From NCBI RefSeq assembly GCF_014651695.1, contig NZ_BMXJ01000004.1:351611-415610 (forward strand): a stretch of 64,000 nucleotides of DNA, given 5' to 3'. The position numbers and the translations under genes are program-made. The first letter of the stretch is position 1. The number at the start of each line of letters is the position of its first letter. Below the pieces are notes generated by a model that saw nothing but the letters and a program-made list of their open reading frames with translations, ran no database searches and was not told where the DNA came from. Below are positions 1-7,371 of the stretch, piece after piece. Source of the stretch: Nocardiopsis terrae (GTDB lineage Bacteria > Actinomycetota > Actinomycetes > Streptosporangiales > Streptosporangiaceae).

Positions 1-351
1 CGGGTCCGTGGGGTCGGGGTCAACCGGGTCCGGGTCAACCGGCCCGGGGTCCTCGCCGTCACCGGGGTCCGTCGGGTCCGGATCCACCGGGTCCGGGTCG
101 GGCTCCGGCTCGGGGTCCGGGTCGGGCCCGGGGTCCTCGCCGTCACCGGGGTCCGGGGTGACAGCGTCGAAGGTCTCGACCGTTTGCAGGCCGATGTCCG
201 GGACGGTCTCGGCCGCCTCCTGGGTCGCCGCGGGGGCGGCCTCAGGTGCGGTCTCGTCCGGGTTCTCGGCGGCGAACACCGGTCCGGCCGAGAAACCGGC
301 CATGAACAGGCTGGCCGCGGTCACGGTGAATACCCGCTTCTTGGGGGACAT
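1..351 (-). CDS. Secreted Asp/Pro/Gly-rich protein (partial, 3' end outside window)
   Basis: The gene starts at ATG 351 behind a good ribosome site (AAAGGAG) and runs off the left edge, so only the first 117 codons are visible. Residues 1-28 form a signal peptide: basic start MSPKKR, hydrophobic core, probable cleavage after VFAA. An Ala/Glu-rich stretch follows, and from about residue 63 the chain becomes repeats of PDP, DPGD and GEDPGP. Such acidic proline-rich stretches usually act as flexible wall-spanning or linker regions. No catalytic domain is visible and the C-terminus is missing, so function is unknown. It is 30 bp downstream of and co-directional with the next membrane protein and could share its transcript. 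Confidence 0.75.
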   Translation of the reverse strand, partial: MSPKKRVFTVTAASLFMAGFSAGPVFAAENPDETAPEAAPAATQEAAETVPDIGLQTVETFDAVTPDPGDGEDPGPDPDPEPEPDPDPVDPDPTDPGDGEDPGPVDPDPVDPDPTDP

Positions 352-381
352 CCCACTCCTTTCTTTCTCTTGGGTACTGAT

Positions 382-1830
382 CTATTCAGGGGGGATGGCA
401 TACAGGTGGCCGTCATGGACCACCACCGCGCGGTCGCCGAGCAGGCCGCGCGGAGTCTCTGCGTCCTCGGGGACCTCGGAGGGCTCCCCGGAGGCGTCCA
501 GCGCCACCCGGGTCCCGTCGAGTTCCCCGAAGACCTGGTTTCCGGCCGAGGCCTCGGGAACGAAACCCGGGACCACGGTGGTCTCGCCGGTGTCCGGGGT
601 GAACAGCACCGGACCGTAGGCGACCAGGTCGAGCCCGATCGGCCCGGAGCGGTGGGCCACGCCCTCGAGGGCGTCCTGCTCGATCTCGGCCGATCCGAGC
701 ACGGATCCGTCCCCGCGGTCGTGGAAGGCCAGGATCGAACCCTCGCCCTGGAGCGGCTCCCAGCGGACGATGACGTACTCCCGCAGGGCGGTCAGCACGC
801 CCTCCATCTCACCGGCCTCACCGGGGCGCTCGGCGTGGACCCTCTCGGGGTCGCCGCCGGGCCCCACCCAGTTCCAGGGGCCGCTGACGACGGCGGTCAG
901 GACACGGTCGTCGGCGGCCGCGAGCATCGGAACCGAGCTTCCGGGGGCCTCGACCTCCTCCAGTTCACCGTCGACGACCAGGTAGGCGGCGTCCTCGTCA
1001 CGGACCATGACGGAGTCACCGGCGTAGCGGGCCGAAGCCGACTCGGGCAGGTCGACGCTGGTGGCCGTGCCGCCCTCGGCCGGCCAGAACCACAGGGCGT
1101 CGGCGCTCTCCACCACGATGCTGCTCTGGCCGCCGTACTGCACGAAGCGGGGGGAGCCGAGCCCTTCGGCGACCTCGAAGGGGAGGTCCGCGGACCACTG
1201 CCGCGAACCGTCGGCACCGATCAGGTTGAGCCGTTCCTCGGGGTCGACGTAGGCGAGGGCCCCGCCGTCGCGGCTGATACCGGGCTCGGTGTCGGGGGCG
1301 AGTTCCTCGGTGATGTCGACGACCGGCGCGAACCCCGGCGGGGCCGAGTACTCCAGGGCCACGGTGTTGTCCTCGGCCTCCTCGGACGCCCCGGGCTCGG
1401 AGGGCCCCGGAAGGAACCGGGTGAGGACCGCTCCCGCCCCGACGACGAGCAGCAGGGCGAGTACCGCGGCTCCCCCCACCAGGAGCTTCCTGCCGCGGCT
1501 GTTCCCGTTCCCCGCCACCGGAACCGGCCCCTGCACCGGGCCCTGGGGACGGGCCGGGGCGGCCTGGTCCGCAGCCTGCACGACCCCGTCGGGGGTGGCG
1601 ACCAGGCGCCAGTACCCGTTGGCGTCACGGGCGTCGACGAGCACCGGCTGACCGATCCGGGCGGCGTACCCGGTGGCGATGTCCAACGCCGCACGCCTGG
1701 TCTCCTTGGGAGCGGGGCCGGTCACGACCTGGCGGTGCCCCTCGATGACGATCTCGGCGCTGCGTTCGTCGGGCGCGATGACGATGACGGCGGTGGGCCG
1801 GGGGTACCCCGGACGGGACGCCCGGCTCAT
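382..1830 (-). CDS. Bitopic membrane protein with propeller-like extracytoplasmic domain
   Basis: This is a 482-residue protein. ATG 1830 is chosen because GGAGG sits just upstream; an earlier in-frame ATG at 2136 has no such support and would add a low-quality extension. Residues 1-85 are a small cytoplasmic alpha/beta domain, followed by a Pro/Gly linker and one transmembrane helix at about 115-139. The outer 340 residues carry repeated short strands with Gly-Asp turns (for example SRDGGALAYVDPEERL) that look like beta-propeller blades, though no family signature was identified. Role unknown; a cell-surface or secretion-associated sensor is a guess. The secreted protein at the window edge follows 30 bp downstream on the same strand. 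Confidence 0.7.
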   Translation of the reverse strand: MSRASRPGYPRPTAVIVIAPDERSAEIVIEGHRQVVTGPAPKETRRAALDIATGYAARIGQPVLVDARDANGYWRLVATPDGVVQAADQAAPARPQGPVQGPVPVAGNGNSRGRKLLVGGAAVLALLLVVGAGAVLTRFLPGPSEPGASEEAEDNTVALEYSAPPGFAPVVDITEELAPDTEPGISRDGGALAYVDPEERLNLIGADGSRQWSADLPFEVAEGLGSPRFVQYGGQSSIVVESADALWFWPAEGGTATSVDLPESASARYAGDSVMVRDEDAAYLVVDGELEEVEAPGSSVPMLAAADDRVLTAVVSGPWNWVGPGGDPERVHAERPGEAGEMEGVLTALREYVIVRWEPLQGEGSILAFHDRGDGSVLGSAEIEQDALEGVAHRSGPIGLDLVAYGPVLFTPDTGETTVVPGFVPEASAGNQVFGELDGTRVALDASGEPSEVPEDAETPRGLLGDRAVVVHDGHLYAIPPE

Positions 1831-2309
1831 GGTGCCTCCGAAGGCATGGGAAAGGTGAACCTGTTCGTGTACGGGAGCAGGGGAAGGCCAGCGGTGACGC
1901 CGGCCGCGGCTCGGCGGGGTGACCGAACGGAGGGAACTGCACACGGGTGGTCGGTGCTGAACGTGATCATACTGAGGGTCACAGGCGACGACCGACGCGG
2001 TTGGCGGGGAGGAAAACGGACACTGCTCGCGGAATCTCCACCCGCCCCCGCACCTCTCTTCCACTGACCTGCGACAACCGCCCTCCGCTCGCGGGAGACC
2101 GGGTCGGGCCCGCCCAGCTGACCCCTTAGTGGACACTCCAGAAGGCGACGAGGTTCACGCCGGAAATGGCCGGATCTGGCCACACGGGAGTCCCGGAGCC
2201 CACCGGTTCCCCTGTCGAGCGCCCGCGCGGGGCCGGGCCGGGAGGGTGTTCACCCGGCTCTCCCGGCCGAGGACGAACCGTCCGCGGCGGGGGTCCCGAG
2301 CGTTTGCGG
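1831..2309. other. 479-bp intergenic region
   Basis: No convincing gene is present here. It holds the upstream region of the propeller-like membrane protein and, at 2236-2268, the hairpin that probably ends brkB transcription. Open frames across it lack ribosome sites and recognisable domains. Confidence 0.5.
2236..2268 (-). terminator. Hairpin downstream of the BrkB-family gene
   Basis: GGCCGGGAG at 2236-2244 pairs with CTCCCGGCC at 2260-2268, with a nested GGTG/CACC stem inside. It lies about 40 bp past the stop of the minus-strand brkB-like gene. There is no T tract, so termination is inferred from position and stem strength. Confidence 0.5.
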
Positions 2310-3311
2310 TCAGCGCCCGTTGAGGGTGTCGATGACCGCCTGCTCCCTGCGCTGGGCCATCCGGTCGGCACGCTCGAAGTGGCGGTTGGCGAGCTCGGCC
2401 CGGGCCGCGGCGGTACGCACGGTCGGCCACAGGGCGTCGATCTCGGTGTTGAGCGTGGAACCCACCAGAACGGCGATCGCCATGACGTACAACCAGGCCA
2501 GGATCGCGATCGGCGCCCCCAGGGAACCGTAGATGCTCACCTGCCCGAAGGAGGCGTCCAGGTAGGCGCGCAGGCCCGCCGAACCGGCGAGGAGCACCAG
2601 GGTGGCCAGGACGGCACCGGGCAGGTGGCGCCACAGCGGGGTGCGCACGGGGACGCTGAGCGCGTAGAGGAGGGTGACGGCGGTGATGACGAGCAGGCCC
2701 ACGATCGGCCAGTAGAAGAGGTTGAGGCGGCCCACGGTGACCGGCAGCAGCTCGTGGACGACGTCCGGACCGGCCACCATGACCGGTAGGACCAGGACCG
2801 CGAACATCAGGCCACCCAGGTAGGCGAAGAAGGCCAGGAGGCGCTGGCCGAGCCAGCCGCGCAGCTCGTCCAGGCCGTAGGAGATGGTGATCGACCGGAT
2901 GAAGACGTTCATCGCCCGGGAGCCCGACCACAGGGACACCAGGAAGGTCACCGAGAGGATCCCGCCCTGGACGCCGCCGAGGAAGTCGTCCACCAGGGGC
3001 GCCACGACACTGTCCACTGTGGCGGGGGTGAGGATGCGCGCCGCCAGGTCCAGCATCCACTCGCGGATCTCCACCGCGAGGTCCTCCCCGAACACGGCCG
3101 TCAGCGGACCCAGGGCCCCCAGGAGGCAGAGCAGCAGCGCGGGCAGGGAGATCAACGCGAAGAAGGCCGACTCGGCGGCCAGGCCGACCACCCGGTCCCG
3201 GGCGAAGGCCCTGACGGTACGCAGCACGAGAAGCGCCCCGTTGTGGAAAAAGGGATGACGTCGGAGCCAGGCGTCGGCCGCGCGCCACAGGCCCTCCCAG
3301 AAACCCACCAC
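2310..3311 (-). CDS. YihY/BrkB-family inner membrane protein
   Basis: This is a polytopic membrane protein of about 333 residues with six or so hydrophobic helices. It belongs to the YihY/virulence factor BrkB family (formerly annotated ribonuclease BN); its transported substrate or role is unknown. The family-type stretch is RDRVVGLAAESAFFALISLP, followed by membrane segments LLCLLGALG, FLVSLWSGSRAMNVFI and FFAYLGGLMFAVLVLP. A charged tail (RAELANRHFERADRMAQRRE) ends the protein. The start is uncertain: adjacent GTG codons at 3311 and 3308 give a family-sized product but lack a strong ribosome site, while an in-frame ATG at 3419 would add an Arg/Pro-rich extension reaching the sulfur leader region. 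It is divergent from the sulfur cluster. Confidence 0.8.
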   Translation of the reverse strand: MVGFWEGLWRAADAWLRRHPFFHNGALLVLRTVRAFARDRVVGLAAESAFFALISLPALLLCLLGALGPLTAVFGEDLAVEIREWMLDLAARILTPATVDSVVAPLVDDFLGGVQGGILSVTFLVSLWSGSRAMNVFIRSITISYGLDELRGWLGQRLLAFFAYLGGLMFAVLVLPVMVAGPDVVHELLPVTVGRLNLFYWPIVGLLVITAVTLLYALSVPVRTPLWRHLPGAVLATLVLLAGSAGLRAYLDASFGQVSIYGSLGAPIAILAWLYVMAIAVLVGSTLNTEIDALWPTVRTAAARAELANRHFERADRMAQRREQAVIDTLNGR

Positions 3312-3428
3312 AGGGAGAACGTTAGCGCTGATCGGAACTGCGGGCACACTCCGGACATGACGTGACTCACGTCTCCCTGGCGCGGGCACACCTGGACAAG
3401 GGCCGCGTCCGCGTGCCATTCTCGAAGC

Positions 3429-3518
3429 ATGACCGCTGTTCTTGACCCCATGCTCCGCGTGCGCCGCCACGTGGACTTTCTTCGGGTCAGCAGCGCCATC
3501 TGTTGCAGCGTCGGATAA
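3429..3518 (+). CDS. Putative cysteine-responsive leader peptide of the sulfite reductase operon
   Basis: This is a 29-codon reading frame: MTAVLDPMLRVRRHV followed by DFLRVSSAICCSVG, then TAA. The core RRHVD..RVSSAIC resembles the short 'putative leader peptides' that I recall upstream of sulfur and cysteine genes in Streptomyces and relatives. Cysteine-rich short frames act as cysteine attenuators in mycobacteria. Here two consecutive cysteine codons (TGT TGC, 3501-3506) lie five codons before the stop, and the sulfite reductase starts 188 nt downstream. Slow decoding of these codons when cysteinyl-tRNA is short would alter downstream RNA folding. The first ATG is used; a second in-frame ATG lies seven codons later. 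Neither has a strong ribosome site, so leaderless translation is possible. Confidence 0.75.
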   Translation: MTAVLDPMLRVRRHVDFLRVSSAICCSVG

Positions 3519-3560
3519 CTCCTCGCCGCCTTTTTGACGCACCCGTGATTCAGGGGTGCG
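3508..3560 (+). promoter_or_regulatory. Candidate attenuator with mutually exclusive stems
   Basis: GCGTC at 3508-3512 can pair with GACGC at 3536-3540, and the stem can extend to eight pairs with two wobbles. CGCACCC at 3538-3544 can pair with GGGTGCG at 3554-3560. The two stems share bases 3538-3540, so they cannot form together. The first stem begins just after the Cys-Cys codons of the leader peptide, where a stalled ribosome would cover it and release the second. There is no U tract after the second stem, so any termination is probably Rho-dependent or acts elsewhere. Confidence 0.45.
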
Positions 3561-3706
3561 CGCGGCTCCGGCGCTCTCCCCTCTTCGAAACTCCCACACG
3601 CGGACTTCACCCGTATCACCAGCCACGATGACGTGCGGTGGATACGGGCCTGCGGTGCGGGCGCCGGGACCGCGAGCACCCCGTGACCCCATCGGAGACA
3701 CCCGCG

Positions 3707-5404
3707 ATGCCTCCCTCTTCCGCGCAGCCCGACAAGGCCGCGACGGCAGCCAAGCCACGGCGCCGCCGTGGCGAGGGCCAGTGGGCCCTCGGCTACCGCG
3801 AGCCGCTGAACAAGAACGAGGAGAACAAGAAGAACGACGACGGGCTCAACGTCCGCGATCGGATCATCAACGTCTACTCGAAGGCCGGGTTCGACTCGAT
3901 CGACCCAGCCGACCTTCGTGGGCGCTTCCGCTGGTTCGGCCTCTACACCCAGCGCGCCCCGGGCATCGACGGCGGCAAGACCGCCGTGCTGGAACCCGAG
4001 GAACTCGACGACCGCTACTTCATGCTGCGTGTGCGCATCGACGGCGGCCAGCTGAGCGCCGCCCAGCTGCGCGCCGTCGCGGAGATCTCACGCGACCACG
4101 GGCGCGACACCGCCGACATCACCGACCGGCAGAACGTCCAGTACCACTGGATCCGGGTCGAGGACGTCCCCGCGATCTGGGAGAAGCTGGAGTCGGTGGG
4201 CCTGTCCACCACCGAGGCCTGCGGTGACACACCGCGCGTCATCCTCGGCTGCCCGCTGGCCGGAGTGGCCGAGGACGAGGTCATCGACCCCACCGCGCAG
4301 ATCGAGCAGATCTACGAGGACCACATCGGCAGCCCCCTGTACTCGAACCTGCCGCGCAAGTTCAAGTCCTCGCTGTCCGGGTGCACCTCGCACTGCGTCA
4401 ACCACGAGATCAACGACGTGGCCTTCGTGGGTGTGCGCGACGGGTCCGGCGAGGCCGGATACGACCTGTTCGTCGGCGGCGGCCTGTCCACCAACCCGAT
4501 GTTCGCCAAGCGGCTGGGCACGTTCGTGCGCCCGGACCAGGTCAGCGAGGTCTGGGCCGGCGTCTGCGGGATCTTCCGCGACTACGGCTTCCGCCGTCTG
4601 CGCACCCGCGCCCGGATCAAGTTCCTCATCAAGGAGTGGGGCGCGGAGAAGTTCCGCGAGGTACTGGAGAAGGAGTACCTGGGCTACGAGCTGCCCGACG
4701 GACCCGAGCCCGTGCTGGACCCGGGGGTGCGCCGCGACCACGTGGGCGTGCACCGCCAGCGCGACGGGAAGTTCTACGTGGGGTTCGCCCCGAAGGTGGG
4801 CAGGGTCTCCGGCAGCAGGTTGCTGCGGGTCGCCGACATCGCCGAGGAGCACGGTTCGGACCGCATCCGCACCACCGCCGACCAGAAGCTGGTCATCCTC
4901 GACATCACCGAGGACCGGGTCCCGTCGATCACCGCGGCCCTGGAGGCCGAGGGTTTCGAGGTCAACCCGAGCGTCTTCCGCCGCCAGACCATGGCCTGCA
5001 CCGGCATCGAGTTCTGCAAGCTCGCGATCGTGGAGACCAAGGACCGCGCCGCGACGCTGATCGACGAGCTGGAGAAGCGCCTCCCGGACTTCGAGGAGCC
5101 GGTGACCATCAACGTCAACGGCTGCCCGAACTCCTGCGCGCGCATCCAGGTCGCCGACATCGGCCTCAAGGGCCAGCTGATGCTCAACGAGCAGGGCGAA
5201 CAGGTGGAGGGCTACCAGATCCACCTGGGCGGCGGTATGGGCCTGACCCAGGCCTTCGGCAAGAAGATCCGCGGGCTGAAGACCACCGCCGACGAACTGC
5301 CCGACTACATCGAACGGGTGCTCCGGCGCTTCCAGGAACAGAGGAAGGACGGCGAGAACTTCGCGGCCTGGGCGGGCCGCGCCGACGACGCCGACCTCAA
5401 GTGA
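3707..5404 (+). CDS. Assimilatory nitrite/sulfite reductase (ferredoxin-type, siroheme)
   Basis: The enzyme is a 565-residue siroheme/[4Fe-4S] protein that reduces sulfite to sulfide with six electrons in the cytoplasm. Sulfite rather than nitrite is favoured because cysH, a siroheme chelatase and a cysteine leader flank it. The cluster cysteines are visible as C431-x5-C437 and C473-x3-C477 (motifs CTGIEFC and NGCPNSC). Y80 and C172 are 92 residues apart, the same spacing as the Tyr69-Cys161 covalent link described in the M. tuberculosis homologue NirA/SirA. ATG 3707 is chosen because GGAG lies about 10 nt upstream; GTG 3683 is an alternative. It heads the cluster, and the zinc-ribbon gene starts 82 bp later. 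Confidence 0.93.
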   Translation: MPPSSAQPDKAATAAKPRRRRGEGQWALGYREPLNKNEENKKNDDGLNVRDRIINVYSKAGFDSIDPADLRGRFRWFGLYTQRAPGIDGGKTAVLEPEELDDRYFMLRVRIDGGQLSAAQLRAVAEISRDHGRDTADITDRQNVQYHWIRVEDVPAIWEKLESVGLSTTEACGDTPRVILGCPLAGVAEDEVIDPTAQIEQIYEDHIGSPLYSNLPRKFKSSLSGCTSHCVNHEINDVAFVGVRDGSGEAGYDLFVGGGLSTNPMFAKRLGTFVRPDQVSEVWAGVCGIFRDYGFRRLRTRARIKFLIKEWGAEKFREVLEKEYLGYELPDGPEPVLDPGVRRDHVGVHRQRDGKFYVGFAPKVGRVSGSRLLRVADIAEEHGSDRIRTTADQKLVILDITEDRVPSITAALEAEGFEVNPSVFRRQTMACTGIEFCKLAIVETKDRAATLIDELEKRLPDFEEPVTINVNGCPNSCARIQVADIGLKGQLMLNEQGEQVEGYQIHLGGGMGLTQAFGKKIRGLKTTADELPDYIERVLRRFQEQRKDGENFAAWAGRADDADLK

Positions 5405-5486
5405 CGACCTGATCCGAGGCCTCAGGGCCCCGCCCGGCCCCCGACACGCGGAGGGCCGGGCCCCCAACAGAAGGAGGAGGTGCGCC

Positions 5487-5693
5487 ATGTCCGAAAGGGC
5501 CGCGCCCCACTACTGCCCCTACTGCGGCGACGAGGACCTGGTGCCCGAGGAGGGCGCCGTCGTCAAGGGCGAGGGCTACCCCTGGGCCTGTCTGTCCTGC
5601 GCCCGGGTGTTCCGGGTCAAGTACGTGGGCCTGCGCGCCGCCTCGTTCTCGGCGGGTGGCGCCCCCTCCAGACCGACGGAAGGGAACGAATGA
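5487..5693 (+). CDS. Small double-CxxC zinc-ribbon protein of the sulfur operon
   Basis: A 68-residue protein with a strong ribosome site (AAGGAGGAGG) seven bases before ATG 5487. Two CxxC pairs, C10/C13 (CPYC) and C35/C38 (CLSC), predict a zinc ribbon or rubredoxin-like metal site. A tail rich in Ala/Ser/Pro follows. Its stop overlaps the cysH start in an ATGA junction, so it is translationally coupled to cysH. I recall similar short genes between sulfite reductase and cysH in other actinobacteria, but no function that I know of. A role as a small electron carrier or metal chaperone for the two iron-sulfur enzymes is inference from position only. Confidence 0.8.
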   Translation: MSERAAPHYCPYCGDEDLVPEEGAVVKGEGYPWACLSCARVFRVKYVGLRAASFSAGGAPSRPTEGNE

Positions 5694-6391
5694 ACGCCAC
5701 CATCACCCAGACGGGCGGCCCCGAGCTGGCCGAGCGGGCCGCCCTGGAGCTGGAGGAGGCCTCGGCCCAGGAGATCATCGCCTGGGCGTCCGAGACCTTC
5801 GGTTCCGAACTGTGCATGACCTCCTCCATGGCGGACGCCCTCATGGTGGACCTCGCCGCCAGGGCCGCCCCCGGGATCGACGTGATCTTCCTGGACACCG
5901 GTTACCACTTCCCCGAGACGATCGGCACCCGCGACGCGGTGGCCTCCGTCTACGACATCAACCTGATCACCGTGGAGCCGAAGCGGACCGTGGCCGAGCA
6001 GGACCTGGCCCTGGGCCCGCGGCTGCACGGGCGCGACCCCGGCATCTGCTGCCACCTGCGCAAGGTGGAACCCCTCCAGCGCGCCCTGGAGCCGTACTCG
6101 GCGTGGCTGACCGGGCTGCGCCGCGAGGACTCCGTGACCCGCCGCGACACCCCGGTCGTGCAGTGGGACCGGCGCAGGCGGATGACCAAGGTCAACCCGA
6201 TCGCGCGGTGGACCCAGGAGGAGGTGGACACCTACATGGCCGAACACGGTGTGCTCGTGAACCCCCTCCAGTACGACGGGTACCCCTCCATCGGCTGCGA
6301 GCCGTGCACCCGCCGGGTCGCCCCGGGCGAGGACCCCCGGAGCGGCCGCTGGGCGGGGACCGGCAAGACCGAGTGCGGAATCCACGTGTAA
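5690..6391 (+). CDS. cysH: Adenylylsulfate (APS/PAPS) reductase
   Basis: A 233-residue cytoplasmic enzyme that reduces activated sulfate to sulfite using thioredoxin. Two cysteine pairs, C120-C121 (GICCHLRK) and C203/C206 (CEPC), are the ligands of the [4Fe-4S] cluster typical of APS-type reductases, so APS is the likely substrate rather than PAPS. The catalytic cysteine is C229 in the C-terminal ECGIH motif. The nucleotide-binding start is MTSSMADALM, with FLDTGYHFPET following. It overlaps the zinc-ribbon gene by ATGA. No ATP sulfurylase genes (cysD/cysN) follow, so the activated sulfate must come from genes elsewhere. Confidence 0.95.
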   Translation: MNATITQTGGPELAERAALELEEASAQEIIAWASETFGSELCMTSSMADALMVDLAARAAPGIDVIFLDTGYHFPETIGTRDAVASVYDINLITVEPKRTVAEQDLALGPRLHGRDPGICCHLRKVEPLQRALEPYSAWLTGLRREDSVTRRDTPVVQWDRRRRMTKVNPIARWTQEEVDTYMAEHGVLVNPLQYDGYPSIGCEPCTRRVAPGEDPRSGRWAGTGKTECGIHV

Positions 6392-6485
6392 CGGGTTCCT
6401 CCGTCCACGGCCGTGAGGCCGCCCTGGTGGGACGGCTCGCCCCGTCCCGCCGCACCCAAGACCCAGAGAAGGAGGCAGGGGTTCG

Positions 6486-6506
6486 CCCCGGTCCGAGGGA
6501 CCGGGG
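6486..6506 (+). promoter_or_regulatory. Tight hairpin in the cysH-sirB spacer
   Basis: CCCCGGTCC at 6486-6494 and GGACCGGGG at 6498-6506 form a perfect nine-pair stem with a three-base loop, 19 bases before the next start codon. It could modulate expression of the chelatase relative to cysH. No T tract follows, so a simple terminator is unlikely. Confidence 0.45.
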
Positions 6507-6525
6507 TACGCGCCCCGAACTTCAG

Positions 6526-7263
6526 ATGATCCCTCTGCTCGCGGTGGCCCACGGAAGCCGGGACCCGAGGTCGGCCGAGGCGGTCTCGGCGGTCTTCGAA
6601 CGGGTGCGCGCGCTGCGCCCGGAGCTGGACGTGCGGCTGTCCTACCTGGACCACGTGGCGCCCAGCGCCGAGGACGCCCTGGACGAGCTGGCCTCGGGCG
6701 GCGCCGGTGAGGCCGTGGTACTGCCGACGCTGCTGACGGCCGCCTTCCACAGCAAGGTGGACCTGCCCGGGGTACTGGCCCGGGCGCGCAAACGCGGCCC
6801 CTGGCTGCGGGTGCGCTACGCCGACACCCTCGGCCCGCACCCGCTGCTGTTGGACGCGGTGGAACGGAGGCTGGCCGAGGCCGGGGCGCGCCCGGAGCCC
6901 GGGACGGCCCTGGTGCTCGCGTCGGCGGGGTCGAGTGACGCGGAGGCCAACGCGGTCGTCGAGTCGATGGCCCGGGAGCTGTCCGGGCGGGGCCCGTGGG
7001 GGGAGGTCGTGGCGGCCTACGCCTCGGCCGCCGGGCCGACCCCCGGCGAGGCGGTGCGGTCCCTCCTCGACCGCGGCCACACCGGGGTGGCGGTCAGCGG
7101 TTACCTGCTGGCCCCCGGTTTCTTCTCCGACCGGGTCCGCGACCAGTCACTGGCGGCGGGCGCCTCGGTGGTCGCCGAGGCGCTCGGAGACGTACCCGAA
7201 CTCGCCCGTGTGGTGCTGGACCGCTACGACGCGGCTGTCGCGGCCCGGCACGCCGCCGTGTGA
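6526..7263 (+). CDS. Sirohydrochlorin chelatase (CbiX/SirB family)
   Basis: A 245-residue protein made of two CbiX-like halves; the family inserts Fe or Co into sirohydrochlorin. Next to sulfite reductase the product is most likely siroheme, its prosthetic group. The metal-binding histidines are visible as H9 (VAHGSRDP) and H75 (AAFHSKVDLP), both in the first half. The second half has HSRD-like residues replaced (LASAGSSDAEA), as is common in two-domain members. ATG 6526 is the only sensible start although its ribosome site is weak. The 134-bp gap after cysH holds a strong hairpin. A convergent MFS gene follows. Confidence 0.88.
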   Translation: MIPLLAVAHGSRDPRSAEAVSAVFERVRALRPELDVRLSYLDHVAPSAEDALDELASGGAGEAVVLPTLLTAAFHSKVDLPGVLARARKRGPWLRVRYADTLGPHPLLLDAVERRLAEAGARPEPGTALVLASAGSSDAEANAVVESMARELSGRGPWGEVVAAYASAAGPTPGEAVRSLLDRGHTGVAVSGYLLAPGFFSDRVRDQSLAAGASVVAEALGDVPELARVVLDRYDAAVAARHAAV

Positions 7264-7317
7264 GGGTTCGGCAGGACTCACCGGAAGAGAAGAACAGAGG
7301 AGTGGAACGCGGCGGAG

Positions 7318-7348
7318 GCGGGCGGTCCCTTCCCCCGGGGCCGCCCGC
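7318..7348. terminator. Bidirectional terminator between chelatase and MFS genes
   Basis: GCGGGCGG at 7318-7325 pairs with CCGCCCGC at 7341-7348 and the stem extends inward by four more pairs. It lies between convergent stops and probably serves both. Confidence 0.65.
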
Positions 7349-7371
7349 TTCCACGTGTTCGGGGCCGGGGG

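Noticed and set aside
1..351. Tandem-repeat or CRISPR-like array at the left edge
   Set aside because: The repeats are codon-phase Asp/Pro/Gly repeats of a protein, irregular in length, with no spacers.
184..2067. Long plus-strand open frame of 627 codons over the propeller-like gene
   Set aside because: It is antisense to a gene with signal, membrane and domain logic, has Arg/Gly-rich composition and no ribosome site. High GC gives long spurious frames.
3638..3706. Earlier starts (3638, 3683) of the sulfite reductase
   Set aside because: ATG 3707 has a spaced GGAG; the extension is not seen in remembered homologues and would remove part of the attenuator spacer.
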